Assembly (NCBI GenBank): GCA_033063855.1
Contig: CP093831.1
Coordinates: forward strand, 12,896,001-12,960,000
DNA length: 64,000 nt
Direction: 5' to 3'
DNA from: Smittia aterrima
Taxonomy: Eukaryota; Arthropoda; Insecta; Diptera; Chironomidae
Shown: piece after piece, positions 11,315-23,155 of the stretch
Layout: every line of letters starts with the position of its first letter
How positions within the stretch are numbered: the first letter of the stretch is position 1
Notes under the pieces: model-generated
Database searches by the model: none
What the model was told of the DNA's origin: nothing
The model's input: only the letters and a program-made list of their open reading frames with translations
Translations under genes and position numbers: made by a program

Positions 11315-12736
11315 ATGGCCGAAAAGGGCAGTGGAAAAAGGTTCTCACATACAAAAGGCAAAGGCTCGGGGAAGGTGATGAATAAGCCTTCGCCAGAATC
11401 AATGGAACCTTCATCACCAGCTCCAATCATTCCTCACATCAAATGCCAAGATAACGCTGAGCATTTGCCAAAGTTTCATGCAGCACTTATGCGTCCTGTA
11501 AACAGTGAACTACCACCTGATGATCTCGAGACTATACAAGCTGAGCTTGAGACTCTTTTATCCACCGTTGCTCTCCGCTATCGAGTCTTAAAGTCTGAAC
11601 TCGAGTCAAGTGACAACCGAAGAACGAAACATCTCGATCGCGCTCCTATCTCGCCTGACAAGCGGAGAAGAGGTGCTCCAAGTAGCAGTGGAAAGCCTCG
11701 AAAATTTTCATCTGCTAACTCTCCTCTCAGTCACCCGCCCACAAAAATATCTAAGCTTAAGACCTCATCAGCATCTCCAGCGCCAAGTCAACATACTGAC
11801 GATAGCTCAGACATTTCAATTCACAATCCAAAAAACTTGTATCATCGGAACGATACACCGAACAAATTTTGGCTTTCAATAGAACCTTACACAGTGCCAA
11901 TTACACAAGAAGATATCCGACTACTCGATGGCTTGCTTGAGGAATATTCAGGAACTTTAGCGCCACAAATACCCGAGCTTGGCCCACATTATACACAGCA
12001 ATGGGGAATAGAAGATATTAAAGAAGAACAAGATGCTGGAAATCCACAACTTAAGAAAAAGAAACTAGCCAACGGTCAACAGAACGGCGATGTGATGAGA
12101 GTGCTACGGAATAGTAAACGAATGGGAGATGGAATCACTGGTCCATTCACACAACGACTTGTTAGTGCGCTGATAGAAGAAAATGTCATTGGCGATGGTC
12201 ACTCGACTGCAACAGCAACGACAGCAAGCACAGAGAATTCCAACAGTAGTCTTGAAAATATACCAAATAACACCAACATGGTGCATACGCGGAGCGCTGC
12301 GAATCAACTGAAGAATGGAATCGCAATCGAGAGACAAGTAAGAAAGGAACTGATAGAACAGGGGATGCTTGAAGCAAAGGATGCAGCACCAGGAGGCGAG
12401 CGACAGGATGAGAATGATGTAGATGAAGTTTTGATGGAGATTCAGCGAGTGAGATCTGATCTGATGGCAATCGCAGAGTCCAACACCAATCAGTTGACAA
12501 CTCTGAAAGACGTTGCTCTCGATGAAATTAAGCGACTCGAAGTGAAACGGAAACTTGATGATGTTGATCATGAGATTCTTGAGCAACACAAACGACTTCA
12601 ACTGGCAAAGCAAAAGGGACGGCCATTATCAAAGTCCGAGCGAGAAGAAATTCTTCGACTGACTGAAAAACAGAAGAAACTTAGTAACGAGTTAGATCAA
12701 TTCAGTTTTAAGCTTTACTCAAGAAATGTTTTATAA
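11315..12736 (+). CDS. Ada3: Transcriptional adaptor 3 (SAGA/ATAC HAT module)
   Basis: A single exon of 473 aa. The first ATG in frame is at 11315 (MAEKGSGKRF); the open frame upstream lacks one. The N-terminal block (IPHIKCQDN...LPPDDLETIQAELETLL) and the middle block (NKFWLSIEPYTVPITQEDIRLL, then LGPHYTQQW) match the ADA3/TADA3 family. A Ser/Pro-rich linker separates them and the C-terminal third is coiled coil. Ada3 bridges Gcn5 and Ada2 in the SAGA and ATAC histone acetyltransferase complexes in the nucleus. The absence of introns in this intron-rich neighbourhood is worth noting but is not evidence of retroposition. Confidence 0.9.
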   Translation: MAEKGSGKRFSHTKGKGSGKVMNKPSPESMEPSSPAPIIPHIKCQDNAEHLPKFHAALMRPVNSELPPDDLETIQAELETLLSTVALRYRVLKSELESSDNRRTKHLDRAPISPDKRRRGAPSSSGKPRKFSSANSPLSHPPTKISKLKTSSASPAPSQHTDDSSDISIHNPKNLYHRNDTPNKFWLSIEPYTVPITQEDIRLLDGLLEEYSGTLAPQIPELGPHYTQQWGIEDIKEEQDAGNPQLKKKKLANGQQNGDVMRVLRNSKRMGDGITGPFTQRLVSALIEENVIGDGHSTATATTASTENSNSSLENIPNNTNMVHTRSAANQLKNGIAIERQVRKELIEQGMLEAKDAAPGGERQDENDVDEVLMEIQRVRSDLMAIAESNTNQLTTLKDVALDEIKRLEVKRKLDDVDHEILEQHKRLQLAKQKGRPLSKSEREEILRLTEKQKKLSNELDQFSFKLYSRNVL

Positions 12737-13632
12737 ATCATTCTTGCCCAAGTTTATAATAAATTGGCTCAACTAACTACAGGTGACCATGGTCTCCTTT
12801 CTCTGAGTATTTCGCTGTTCAGCAGTCAACAGATTATCGATGAGAATATTTAATCTTCAGGATCAACTGATCCAGATTAATTCTTGATATTTTCTGTTGG
12901 AAATGAAAAGATAGGTATAAACACTAAATAAAGTCTTACTGTAAAAATCATAATCTGTTGGTTTTCTCATGTCAAAGAATATTTATTTTTTCAGGAGAAC
13001 AATCTAAGTCGTTTATAAATTTCCTTGCAGAATCTTCGCACAAACCCAAAAGGTTTTACAGAAGTTCAAAACAGACTAAGTAATGATTCCAGCTGCGACA
13101 ATTATAAAAGTAAGCTCTGGAGTGAACACCAGCTTGTTTTAAATTAAACAATTTTTTTTAAAGACCTCGCACGTGATGTTTTTTTTCGATCGCTTGTGCT
13201 GCTGATTGGAAAAACGAAGAGAGAATAAAAACGATGTTTTTCAAATCCACTCTCCTACGAAGAAATAATATTTCGTCACATTAAGCAACACGATCGAATG
13301 AGTCATCTTGCTACCAAGTTCAAATTAATTTTTAAATGAAGACTGATTTGTGTAGTGATTTTACTTTTATTTGATGAAATATTGTGTTGATTACATGAGT
13401 AAGTATTTTGAGTAAATAGTTTTATCCAAAACGAAAATTTCTTGAAGACAAAAATTATGGCAAAGCTTTTTCAAGTGAAAACTTTAAGAGTTTGAAGAGA
13501 CAAGCTACTGTAAGTGATATTTACTATTTTTGCAAGCTTCGTGTTTCTGAATTTTGATGACTAACAAAAATTTTCAAAGCGATATTGTGTTTAATAATTG
13601 CCAAATTAGATGATTAAGAATATTGGATTATT
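12737..13632. other. Intergenic between two convergent 3' ends
   Basis: AT-rich; AATAAA motifs at about 12759 and 12927 probably serve Ada3. There is a 10-bp palindrome GACCATGGTC near 12784. No gene seen. Confidence 0.45.
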
Positions 13633-15413
13633 TTAATTGTCGGCTGATAAAACGGCAATGAGATCGTTGATCGCAAGCGATTGTTTGACGAAATCTGCAT
13701 CAGATACGATCTCTGCTAAGGTTTTCAACATATCAATCAGTGATGGCACCTCTATGCGCAATTGTGGAGACAGTTTTATCAAATGATTCATAACGTTGTC
13801 AGGAATCTGAAACAAAATTTCAATAAATAAAATGAAATTAAAATAAAATTGTTTTAAATTTACCTTCGAAACATCTTTGAAAGCACTGAACTTGACCTTC
13901 GTTTTCAGAATCTTGTTGTCAATACCTTCGTCATAGAAAATAGTCACGCTTGCGTCTGTCGAGTGAACAACTGGGAAATAAATTCCAGCGAAAACTCTTC
14001 CTTTAGCGTCTCTCGAAAGCAAAGACCTGAAGTCGTAGATTAAGTTGCGCCTGACGGTCACGTCAATCGCACTTTTGAAAGGACGATCAACATAGATCAA
14101 AGAGATTTCGTATTTCTGCTGTCCATTACGAGTCGTTCGTTCACGCCAAGTTACGAAGCTATCACTTTTATGTGAAAAAGTATAGCAATACTCCCGCTTA
14201 CACCCTGGCTCATTAGATTGAGTGAAAAAACCTGTGTGTGGGTAGCATTGATCTTTCATTATCGTAACGACGCGTGCGACGTGATATCCCGGATCCAAAA
14301 TCAACATTCCCTCTCGTCCAGCAATGACAACTCTCATCGCAATCAAAGCATGCTCCTTCTCCAAACTCCAAGCTGCCGACTCAATCGTTCTTCCTTCACA
14401 GTTTTCAATATAAGAAATGGTATCTTCAACAGCTTCTTCGCACGAAACGAGATAAAAGTGTTCGGCAATATCCGGTCGATAAACAGCGATACGCGAGACA
14501 ATTTCCATTGCCAAGCTCACGCACATGTGATGACGACGATTGACCGGTGGAGAATAACTCTGGAAGAATTCACGCAAATTCTTGAAAGGAGATTCCCTGA
14601 AAGACTGATAAAAGTCGATAAAGTTGTTTACGGTGTCATAGTAAGTTTCTTGGATCATGTGTTGAAGAGTTGTTTCGATAAGTGCAACTATATTTTCATA
14701 CGCGTAGAGCTATATAAAAGTATATAATGATTATAGACACAAAGAACTGAATATATCGAATTTACCTTTTCAATGTTAAGAGCTGATTTAGGTTCTTTAG
14801 CCCATAACGGGAGTGGAAGCGGCTGATTGATTCCCCACGACCCTGATTCCGTTTGATCGAACGTCGTCAAATTGTAACCGTCAGCAGTCGCCCACTTTTT
14901 GTCTGTTTCCATAGACAACTCTTCATCAGAATCGTCTTCATCCTCAGAATCAGTGGACGAGTCATCATCGTCGGTATCGCAACTGCTAATTCCGCTGCTT
15001 GATGTTGCTGACGACGTTTCGCCTTGTTGAGCTCCAGTCACAAAGGCATCGACAGTGAGTCGAGCTTTGTGACTCTCTGGGTCAGTCAATCGGCATCCTT
15101 GTCCTCTGATGCTTTCGTGATTAGCTGACCCGAGCCCGGGTCCAGAAATGCTTTCATCGTTATTGAGTCAAGACGGCCATTCACAGCCCCATCGACCAAC
15201 TGATGGTAACTGAACATTATTCTCGTCGGAGTTTATAAAGTCGTTAATTGTCAATGAATTAATTCTCTCGAAGAGTGGAGTCGCACTTGATGCATCAATG
15301 TTTGAGTTAAGACTCCTTCGGCTCTGCTGATGAACCGTTGGTTCGTCCCCTTTTATTGAAACTTGTTTTTCACGCTCTGAAATAGAAAAAATATTTTGAT
15401 AAAGAAACTTCAT
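13633..15413 (-). CDS. Unidentified protein with a Cys-His-Asp fold-like core; N-terminus unresolved
   Basis: On the minus strand, exons 14766 and upstream, 14709-13864 and 13806-13633 are joined by short GT-AG introns (14765-14710 and 13863-13807). The C-terminal 300 residues hold, in order, HMCVSLAMEI, LEKEHALIAM and LILDPGYHVAR. That Cys...His...Asp spacing is reminiscent of arylamine N-acetyltransferase or transglutaminase-like folds. The N-terminal part is acidic and Ser-rich with an Asp/Glu run. Upstream coding in the same frame (15413-15171) is interrupted by TGA at 15168-15170. The start is uncertain: ATG 15411-15413 precedes what looks like a splice acceptor (exon from 15376), so a further 5' exon is likely. 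The first in-frame ATG after the TGA is at 14912. I do not recognise the family. Confidence 0.6.
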
Positions 15414-18400
15414 GACATCATTTTCCTATGACGCAGAAATAGTTTTAGTTTTCAATTAGCAGTTAGACAGTCACGCATATTTAATACCAATAAAGAGACT
15501 TTCTTGTGAAGGATATCAACCCACATTTCTTATTATTAAGCTCAATTAACTTCTCGTGACTGTCTGAAAAGTTATCAAATGCTGCGGGTCAGCCTTAAAC
15601 AAATCATTGATTTGACCATGACGGAAGGTTGAATTGCTTGTTAAGAATTGGAGCAAATAAACTAAATCAAGGGGGAAACTTTATTGCGCGCCAGGTAACA
15701 TAAAGATACGCGCAACTGGAAGCAATCTCTCGACCTCGAAACTGACGAGCGATAAGCTTTCAAACACAATCGCTAATTCACATGCACATCATCAGCGAAG
15801 CCTCACGACTTGAAGTTTTCTTTTTATTCAATCATCGAGAGTCTCTTGAAATGACTGAATGAATGAAGATAAGATGTTCATGTGCAGATACAAAGTTGAG
15901 TTGATAAAGAAATTCCATGTAATACACGAGCAATCAACGTGATTCACTTCCCACGCAAGGGGGAAAGTAATTATTGAACAACCAGTTCATGGGAAACAGA
16001 ATGACTCATCGTGATTCCATTGAAAAATAAAACATTTCGTTTACTCAATAGAGCACTTACCCATACAAAGCACCGGCCCCAAATAAAAAATTCCTTCTTT
16101 CCGAAGAAAAAGGGAAGAAATGTGTTTTTCCGCTGTTACTTCCTTGTTTATTCTGCTCGCACTCAATTAGCCAAATCCAAGTTTATTTTTGGGAAAACTC
16201 CAAAAACAAAAAAGGAAAAACTAAACAAAAAAGATCGTTGACACGCACTCGCGAAGATTTATTTTCTTTTGATCGCCTATGACAAGTCGAATTGTCTTAG
16301 GTCAAAAACTTTTTTCGATTTTTCTTTCTTTGTGTTAATATTTTTTTTTACTGAGATCGCGCTAGGCGAAGTTCTTCACTGTAAGAAGGCTGAGAGCTTT
16401 CTGAATTTTCGTTCGCTCTTTCGTCGAGAATTTATAGATTGTTCGTTCACCAACACAGTTTTGCGCCGCCGTAATGTAATAAACACTCGTTTCAGTTTGT
16501 TTTTAAAGCCTTCGTGTTCTTGTTTTCCTTCTGCTCGATCTTTACACAATTGGATGAATTCTAGTCTATCACACAATAAATTTCTTGTTAATTTAGATCA
16601 AAAACGACGTAAATTATAAATAATAAGAGATTCCAACAGATGTTTGTATTGTTGCCCTGACCGCTTTATGAAAGTTTGTTGATTCTGTCTGCTTTCTTTC
16701 CTGTTGCACAAAAATTCCACAACAAAATTTTACCTGAAAAGAAGAAGAACAAAGAGACATGAAAGAGAAATATTTCACCGAAGGGACAATGATCGAGTTT
16801 AAAACAATAATCATTGATTGAGTTGGAAATTGGCAATTACGCAATAAAAAACAATCTCAAACAAGTGATCATTGTACACGAAGCGGAAATTTCCATGAAA
16901 TGTTTTTCTTATCAAAAATAATCTTTTAGACTTTTATATCAACGCGATTCTCGTCACTAAGCAAACTTTCGACTTGAATGAATGTCGTAAACATTGATAA
17001 CTCATCTGCGTGATCAACTAATTCACAAATCGTGACTTATTCCGATCGATCTTGCGATTCCCCGCTTTAAATCATATGATGTCAATTTGAAACGTTTCTC
17101 GAGTTTCGCATTTTTGTGTTGACGTAAAGTATTGTTTCGTTCCATTTTTCAAGCACGGAATGTTTCAGGGATTTCGAAGAATTAATTTTTCTTTTCATCG
17201 AAAAGCTTCTTGAAGCTCTAATTTCACAGCGGGTGAAATAACAAAACCAAAATTCTACACGAGCCATACAGACGAAATGAATCGTCACGAATCACAATGA
17301 TCTATTTCAATTGTGGCATGTGTTTGAGAAACGTGAACCAATGGCGTGGGAGGGAAGTGAGTTGTTCTAAATAACAGAAGCTCCTCTTGAGTTTTGTTGG
17401 AAGCAATGTTGACTAAATAATTTCTTTCAAATCGTTTAAATGATGATGTTGACGTTATTCAGGCAACTTTTGAGTAATTGCGATGTTGGCATGAAGAAAG
17501 AATTTCATCCATTGTTGACGAGATGAGCGAAAAACCTTTTAAAATGCCGCAAACGACAAAGGAAATCTTCTCGAATAGGCTCGGATTTATTTTGAGAATG
17601 AATTTTTATGGCGAAGAGTCACCGTTATGCAATTTCACTTCTCATGCAGTCGCTCTCGTTTGCCAAAAGAACTTAATTAAGGCTAAAATTTTCCTAATTT
17701 ACGTAAATATCCTCGGGATGTCGAAACTGAATTTCGATTAATTGCTCAGCACTTGACAGCTAAAGCAACGACGTTGTTAAGGCAATATTTGCATATTTAT
17801 GTTTGATTTTTATCATATTTTTCAGATTGATTGCAACCAAATGAGATTGTTGGCACAGCATTGAGCTTGATCAGTTCATGCTTTGCAGGAAAAATCAATG
17901 AAAAATTCAGGTCACGTCTGCATTGAAGCCGGTCGTTTAAAGAAGTGGAACAGCCGTGAGAATTATTAAACAATATGGAAATTGATGAATTGAAAATCGA
18001 TAACAAAGGAAAACTATAATTACCAAATTATCAAATCCAGAGCTCAGGAAATCCTTGTGTTAGTATAGCAAGAACGGAAAGCTTCTTATATGTGGAAACT
18101 CCACTTATAATTAGTCTGATAACTTAAATTTTCAATAAGATTTTTCACTTCTTTACAACGTAAATTCATTTTCTTGTTTCGCAAATATTCTTGCGTCTCT
18201 TATTCGTTTTCTACTTAATTTTCATTTGATTTTCACACTTCAAAGGCTTCTCAAAAAGTTTTTTGTCTTTCTTTCACTAAGTTTTTTCTGCAATGCCGAG
18301 AAAATCACGTTTTCTTTAAGAAGAAAACTTTGAACAGATTATTTCCAGCAAAAGAAAACTTTGAACCGATTTTGAACCGGTTTTTGAAAATTGTCAACAA

Positions 18401-18445
18401 AACTTTTTCAAAACATTTTCAGTCGAAATATAATTCTCTAACGCG
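15414..18445. other. 3-kb gene-poor stretch
   Basis: AT-rich DNA with only short chance-like frames. It probably holds the promoter and an undetected 5' exon of the minus-strand gene at 13633, and the promoter of GatA. Two copies of GAAAACTTTGAAC-GATT lie at about 18322-18339 and 18353-18370, just upstream of GatA. Confidence 0.45.
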
Positions 18446-20038
18446 ATGTCGCGGCTTATAAACAACTCAATTAAACAGGTGAGAAGGTTTGACAGCTTTC
18501 AAATCGAATGATAAACAAGTTTCATTTTAGATTTCAACAAAAGTTGATGAAAAACTTTTAAACCCGGTCGAGTTAGTTTCTGAAGTTTTCCCGAAAATTA
18601 AATCGTTCAACAAGAAGTTCAACGCATTTATAACACTAACTGAAGATGTTGCAATGAAACAGGCTAAGAGTTCTCTAAAGAGAATCGCCGAAGGAAAGAG
18701 ATTGCCGCTTGACGGTGTTTTGGTTGCGGTGAAGGATAATTTTTGCACAAGAAATGTTGCGACCACTTGCGCTTCTAAGTTAGTTTCTAAGCATGTTTCA
18801 TTAACTATTTCCATCATACAAAATAATTATTTTTCTTCAGAATGCTAAAGGATTTCGTTCCTAGTTACAATGCAACAGTTTATCAAAGATTAGAGAACGC
18901 TGGAGCTATCTTAGTTGGAAAAACTAACATGGATGAGTTTGGAATGGGTTCAGGATGTGTAGACTCAATATTCGGAGCGACTAAAAATGTTTGGAGCAAA
19001 GACTTTGCGAACCCAACAATTGCTGGAGGTTCATCAGGAGGATCAGCAGTTGCTGTTGCATCTGGATTTTGTTCAGCAGCTTTAGGATCCGATACAGGGG
19101 GATCAACAAGAAATCCAGCATCTTATTGTGGTGTCGTTGGACTGAAGCCGACGTACGGGCTTTTGTCAAGGCATGGATTGATTCCTCTCGTGAATTCGAT
19201 GGACGTTCCTGGAATTTTGACTCAAACAGTTGATGACTGCGTTGAGATATTTAATTTAATCTCTGGACATGATCCATTCGATTCAACGACCGTCAAAAAA
19301 TCTTTCAAACCGATAGAACTGCAGAAAGAGGAATCACTTGATATAAGCAAACTAAGAATTGGAATCCCTCGAGAGTATCATTGTGAAGGATTATCATCGG
19401 AGGTTCTTGAAAATTGGACTGAAGTGGCTGATCTTCTCGAAAGAAATGGAGCAGAAGTGAAAGAAATTTCAATGCCTTACACTTCCTCATCAATCTTTGT
19501 CTATTCAATTCTCAATCAGTGTGAAGTCAGTAGTAACATGTCTCGATATGACGGGATCGAGTTCGGACATCGAGCTGAGGAAGAGAGAAGCACAGAACAT
19601 CTTTATGCAAAAACGAGAGCAGAAGGTTTCAATGGAGTTGTAAAAAATAGAATTTTAGCTGGAAATTATTTTTTATTACGTGAAAATTATGAAAATCATT
19701 TTCTAAAAGCTCTTAAAGTTAGAAGACTCATTAGCGACGATTTCGTGAAAGCTTTTAACTCTGTTGATGTACTTTTGACTCCTACAACACTCTCTGATGC
19801 TCCGTTGATGAGTGAGTTCACTAAAAATCATAATCGAGATCAGTGCGCTGTTCAAGACTTTTGCACTCAACCAGCAAACATGGCTGGTGTTCCCGCGATC
19901 TCAATTCCTATCAAACTTTCATCTAAAAATCTACCGCTAAGCCTTCAACTCATGGCTTCGAATTATTGTGAGGAAAATCTTTTTAAAGTCGCTAAGTTTA
20001 TTGAACATTCAGTCGATTTTATTGCAAAGTCAAGATAG
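18446..20038 (+). CDS. gatA: Glutamyl-tRNA(Gln) amidotransferase subunit A, mitochondrial
   Basis: Exons 18446-18478, 18531-18778 and 18841-20038 give 492 aa. This is an amidase-signature enzyme. The catalytic Lys is in LVAVKDNF (about residue 79), and the Gly/Ser-rich signature GGSSGGSAVAVASG followed by LGSDTGGSTRNPAS carries the two Ser of the Ser-cisSer-Lys triad. GatA releases ammonia from glutamine for the transamidation of Glu-tRNA(Gln) in mitochondria, with GatB and GatC. The short basic, Ser/Asn-rich N-terminus fits a mitochondrial presequence. The first exon (11 codons) was placed by its ATG, donor site and matching phase. Confidence 0.93.
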
Positions 20039-20109
20039 AAGAATAAAATTCTGAAGTCTGATAATAAATTTTAGTTGCAAATATAAAATCTTTTATTGGA
20101 GAATCTAAT

Positions 20110-21495
20110 CTAATGTTGGAACTTTGAAATCCCAGTCACTTTTGTCGTGTCCCAAATGTAAAAGAATGATTTTGTGATAGATTTGCTATAGCGGAACTTT
20201 TTTACAATCAACTCCATGCTTTCAAGAGAGCGTGGTTTCATATTCCTCGCAGCTTCGAGGAATTCTTTTATTGAATTTAGGTCACCACCAACTTTAATAT
20301 GTCTGATGCTTTTATTTTGAGCTAAAGCTTTTAAGAGATTGTCTTTGCAGGATTTATAATGGTTTTCATTGATCTCATTTGTTGGATGAACGAGATCCCA
20401 ATAGAAATCTGTTTTACTAAAACTAATGCATTGGCAGTGAAATTCTCTTAGATTCGGGAAATTACTTTCGGAGAAAATTCTTTCTGGGTTGAGAGAAAAT
20501 GGAAAATTTTTCAGTTTTAAAATGCGGAGATTAATTAATTTTCTTCCGATGAATTCTAAAATATTTTCAGTTGGAATATCAAAAGTTAGCGATTCCAACT
20601 TCGGCAGTGACTCAAGTAACTGCATCGCAAACTTTTCATCCAACCGACGATCCACAATTTTCAAGTGACGAAGATTTGAAATAATATCAAATCTAATATT
20701 CCAATTTTCAAAATTAATCATGTTTGAAGGGTTTAGAGTGAGACTTTTAAGAAATTTCAGCTCCTTCAATAAAAGTTTTATCGATTTCGGTGAAATGATG
20801 CATTTGATTTCAAGGCTTTCAACGACACTTGCGTAGTTTTTAATAAATTGATTGAACTCATCGTCCGTCATGGATCCAGTTGTGATTGAAAGATGTTTAA
20901 CTTGAACTGTCAAGTTCAAGAGTAAGAGATCTCTAATTGTCTCGTCGAAATTTATTTTAAACGTGAGAAGTTTTCTTTGCGATGAAATAAAATTTTTGAG
21001 AATGTAAAGTTCATCTGTAGTCGAGTCACAAATTCGAATCACTTCGAAAGAACTCAATTCAACTCCACTCAGCGAATCAAGAATATTCAACGAACTATCT
21101 TTAATCTTAACACTTCTTAAGTTTTTCAATTCATGGCCAATTTTCTTCATTGGATTATCACTTAAATTACAATCATTAAATTTCAACGATCTCAATAATT
21201 TTTGGTGGACTTTCAGTATTTTATAAATATCCTCACTTCTATCAACATTGATGAACTGCAAGTTCAAAACTTTCCGCTTTGTACTGAGAACTTCTTTTAA
21301 ATTTTCTTCAGAATCACTCGTCCAGTCCCATTCAATTTTCAAAGTAAATTGATTCATTAAACTTGTTGAGTCGTAGATTTCGTTTTTCCATTTTTTACAA
21401 ACTAAAGTGCAGTTCAACAGTGAAACCTTGTCTAGCTTTTCGAACACTTCAATTAACATTTCGTCGTAAAGATCTTTGATCGTTGTAATTGGCAT
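20110..21495 (-). CDS. F-box/LRR protein, copy 1
   Basis: A single-exon gene of 461 aa. Residues ~5-45 form an F-box (DLYDEMLIEVFEKLDKVSLL, then CTLVCKKWKNEI). The rest is a run of degenerate leucine-rich repeats with L-x-x-L-x-L patterns. F-box/LRR proteins are substrate receptors of SCF ubiquitin ligases. The target is unknown. It is a diverged tandem paralogue of the gene at 21683. Its 3' end lies 71 bp from that of GatA, tail to tail. Confidence 0.85.
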   Translation of the reverse strand: MPITTIKDLYDEMLIEVFEKLDKVSLLNCTLVCKKWKNEIYDSTSLMNQFTLKIEWDWTSDSEENLKEVLSTKRKVLNLQFINVDRSEDIYKILKVHQKLLRSLKFNDCNLSDNPMKKIGHELKNLRSVKIKDSSLNILDSLSGVELSSFEVIRICDSTTDELYILKNFISSQRKLLTFKINFDETIRDLLLLNLTVQVKHLSITTGSMTDDEFNQFIKNYASVVESLEIKCIISPKSIKLLLKELKFLKSLTLNPSNMINFENWNIRFDIISNLRHLKIVDRRLDEKFAMQLLESLPKLESLTFDIPTENILEFIGRKLINLRILKLKNFPFSLNPERIFSESNFPNLREFHCQCISFSKTDFYWDLVHPTNEINENHYKSCKDNLLKALAQNKSIRHIKVGGDLNSIKEFLEAARNMKPRSLESMELIVKKFRYSKSITKSFFYIWDTTKVTGISKFQH

Positions 21496-21682
21496 TTTTA
21501 TTTTATTTTAGAAATAATTTGTGATGTCACTCGCTCTGGGGTTGAAATAAGACTAAAAGTGTTTTAGAATTTGATTTTTTTAAATCGAGAAGTGTTAAAG
21601 GATGTTAAGATGAATCAGGTTAATAAATAATTATCTAATAAGAAAATAATTTTATTTTATGTTTTCTCTTTTGACAGTAAAA

Positions 21683-23155
21683 TTATTTCCATTGAGGGGC
21701 TTCTAGATTCCAAGAATTTGAATCTTTGTGAAAATGGTAAAAAAACGATCTAGTTATGGTTCCATTATATTTCATCTCTGCCACTAACTCCATGCTCTCG
21801 AGCTTGCAATTTGCTTTCATTTCTGTTACAACATCAAAGAACAATTGAATGCCTTCTAATTTAGCTCTAACACGAATGTGCTTGATGCTCTTACTGTGAG
21901 TCAAAGCTCTGACAATTTTTCTTTGCCTTAACCTCCAATCTGATATTTTTTCGACAATGATTCCTTGATCACAAAAGAAATCGTAATAAGTAAAGCTGAG
22001 CCAATTGCAGGAAAATTCCTTTAAATTTGGAAAGTTGTTCGATTTGAAAATTTTATCTGTGTTAAAAGTGAAAGAAAATCTGTCGATCGACAGTTTAAGA
22101 AGATCCTTCTGAATACTTCCAATAAATTCTAAAACTTCTTCTGAAACAGTTTCAATTGACAATGTTTCCAACTTTGGCATAACTAATAATAATTTGTTCA
22201 TTAAAGATTTACTTTCTATGGTCCCATAAAGTTTTAGATAGCGAAGGTCTGTTGTAAAGTTTACCTCACACTCAGTGTTTTCAATTTCTTGAACTTTTCC
22301 TATGTCAATCGTAAGATTCTTTAAATTTGTCAATTTAATTAAAATAAAGTTAATGTTTTCCAGTGAAATTATGCTGTCAAGCTTGAGGCTTTCCACAAGT
22401 TTTCCATGTCGTTCAAAAAATATTTTGCATGGAGGCAATGGCTGTGCATCACTCAAAGTTGAAATCGTGATTTTATTGAGTTTCAATTCAACGTCAATGT
22501 CCAGGAGATCACGCATGACTGTAGATCGAGTGCGAAGCTTCAAAGTCGTAAGCATTTTTTGCGACGATAAAAACTTTTTGAATAACTTCAGTTCTGCTGC
22601 TGGTAACGAGTCCTTATTATGAAAAATTCCAAACGAAGTTAGTTGAGCACCAAAGAACAAACAAAGAAAATGCATTGTGCATCCCTTCAGCTTAACACAT
22701 TTGAGCTTCTTCATCTCGATGGTTTCTTGTGATGTTCCTAGTTGATTCAAGTGGCACCAATTGAATGTTATTGTCTCCAAATTCTCCATTAAAGAAAGAG
22801 CATTCAGCATGGACTGTGCATTAATATGACAATTTTCGAATGTCAGAGATCTCAGCGAATCCTTATGAATTTTAACTACTTTCGAAATATTTTCGTGTAA
22901 CACTGAATGGAATTTTAAATTGATGACTTTCCGCTTGATGCTAATGACGTTTGAAATCCTTTGTTGCCAATCTCTCTTCTTGCCACTCCGTTGAAGTTTT
23001 ACTACAAAACGCTTCATGAGACCAGTTGAGCTGTAGATTTCTTGATTCCACTTCTTACAAACCAAAACAGATTTTAGTAAGGAGTCCTTGTCAAGCTTAT
23101 CGAATATTTCAAGCAATAATTCGTCTGTCAAATTTTCAATCGTCGGTATTTCCAT
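21683..23155 (-). CDS. F-box/LRR protein, copy 2
   Basis: A single-exon gene of 490 aa with the same architecture as its neighbour: an F-box at residues ~6-45 (NLTDELLLEIFDKLDKDSLL, then VLVCKKWNQEI) and LRR-like repeats to the end. It is only loosely similar to copy 1 outside the F-box. The F-box is better kept than the repeats, as expected when the SCF contact is fixed and the target surface drifts. Both are on the minus strand, 187 bp apart. Confidence 0.85.
   Translation of the reverse strand: MEIPTIENLTDELLLEIFDKLDKDSLLKSVLVCKKWNQEIYSSTGLMKRFVVKLQRSGKKRDWQQRISNVISIKRKVINLKFHSVLHENISKVVKIHKDSLRSLTFENCHINAQSMLNALSLMENLETITFNWCHLNQLGTSQETIEMKKLKCVKLKGCTMHFLCLFFGAQLTSFGIFHNKDSLPAAELKLFKKFLSSQKMLTTLKLRTRSTVMRDLLDIDVELKLNKITISTLSDAQPLPPCKIFFERHGKLVESLKLDSIISLENINFILIKLTNLKNLTIDIGKVQEIENTECEVNFTTDLRYLKLYGTIESKSLMNKLLLVMPKLETLSIETVSEEVLEFIGSIQKDLLKLSIDRFSFTFNTDKIFKSNNFPNLKEFSCNWLSFTYYDFFCDQGIIVEKISDWRLRQRKIVRALTHSKSIKHIRVRAKLEGIQLFFDVVTEMKANCKLESMELVAEMKYNGTITRSFFYHFHKDSNSWNLEAPQWK

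Noticed and set aside
17478..17741. 87-codon frame on the plus strand in the 3-kb gap
   Set aside because: No recognised motif and surrounded by non-coding sequence; no evidence beyond length.
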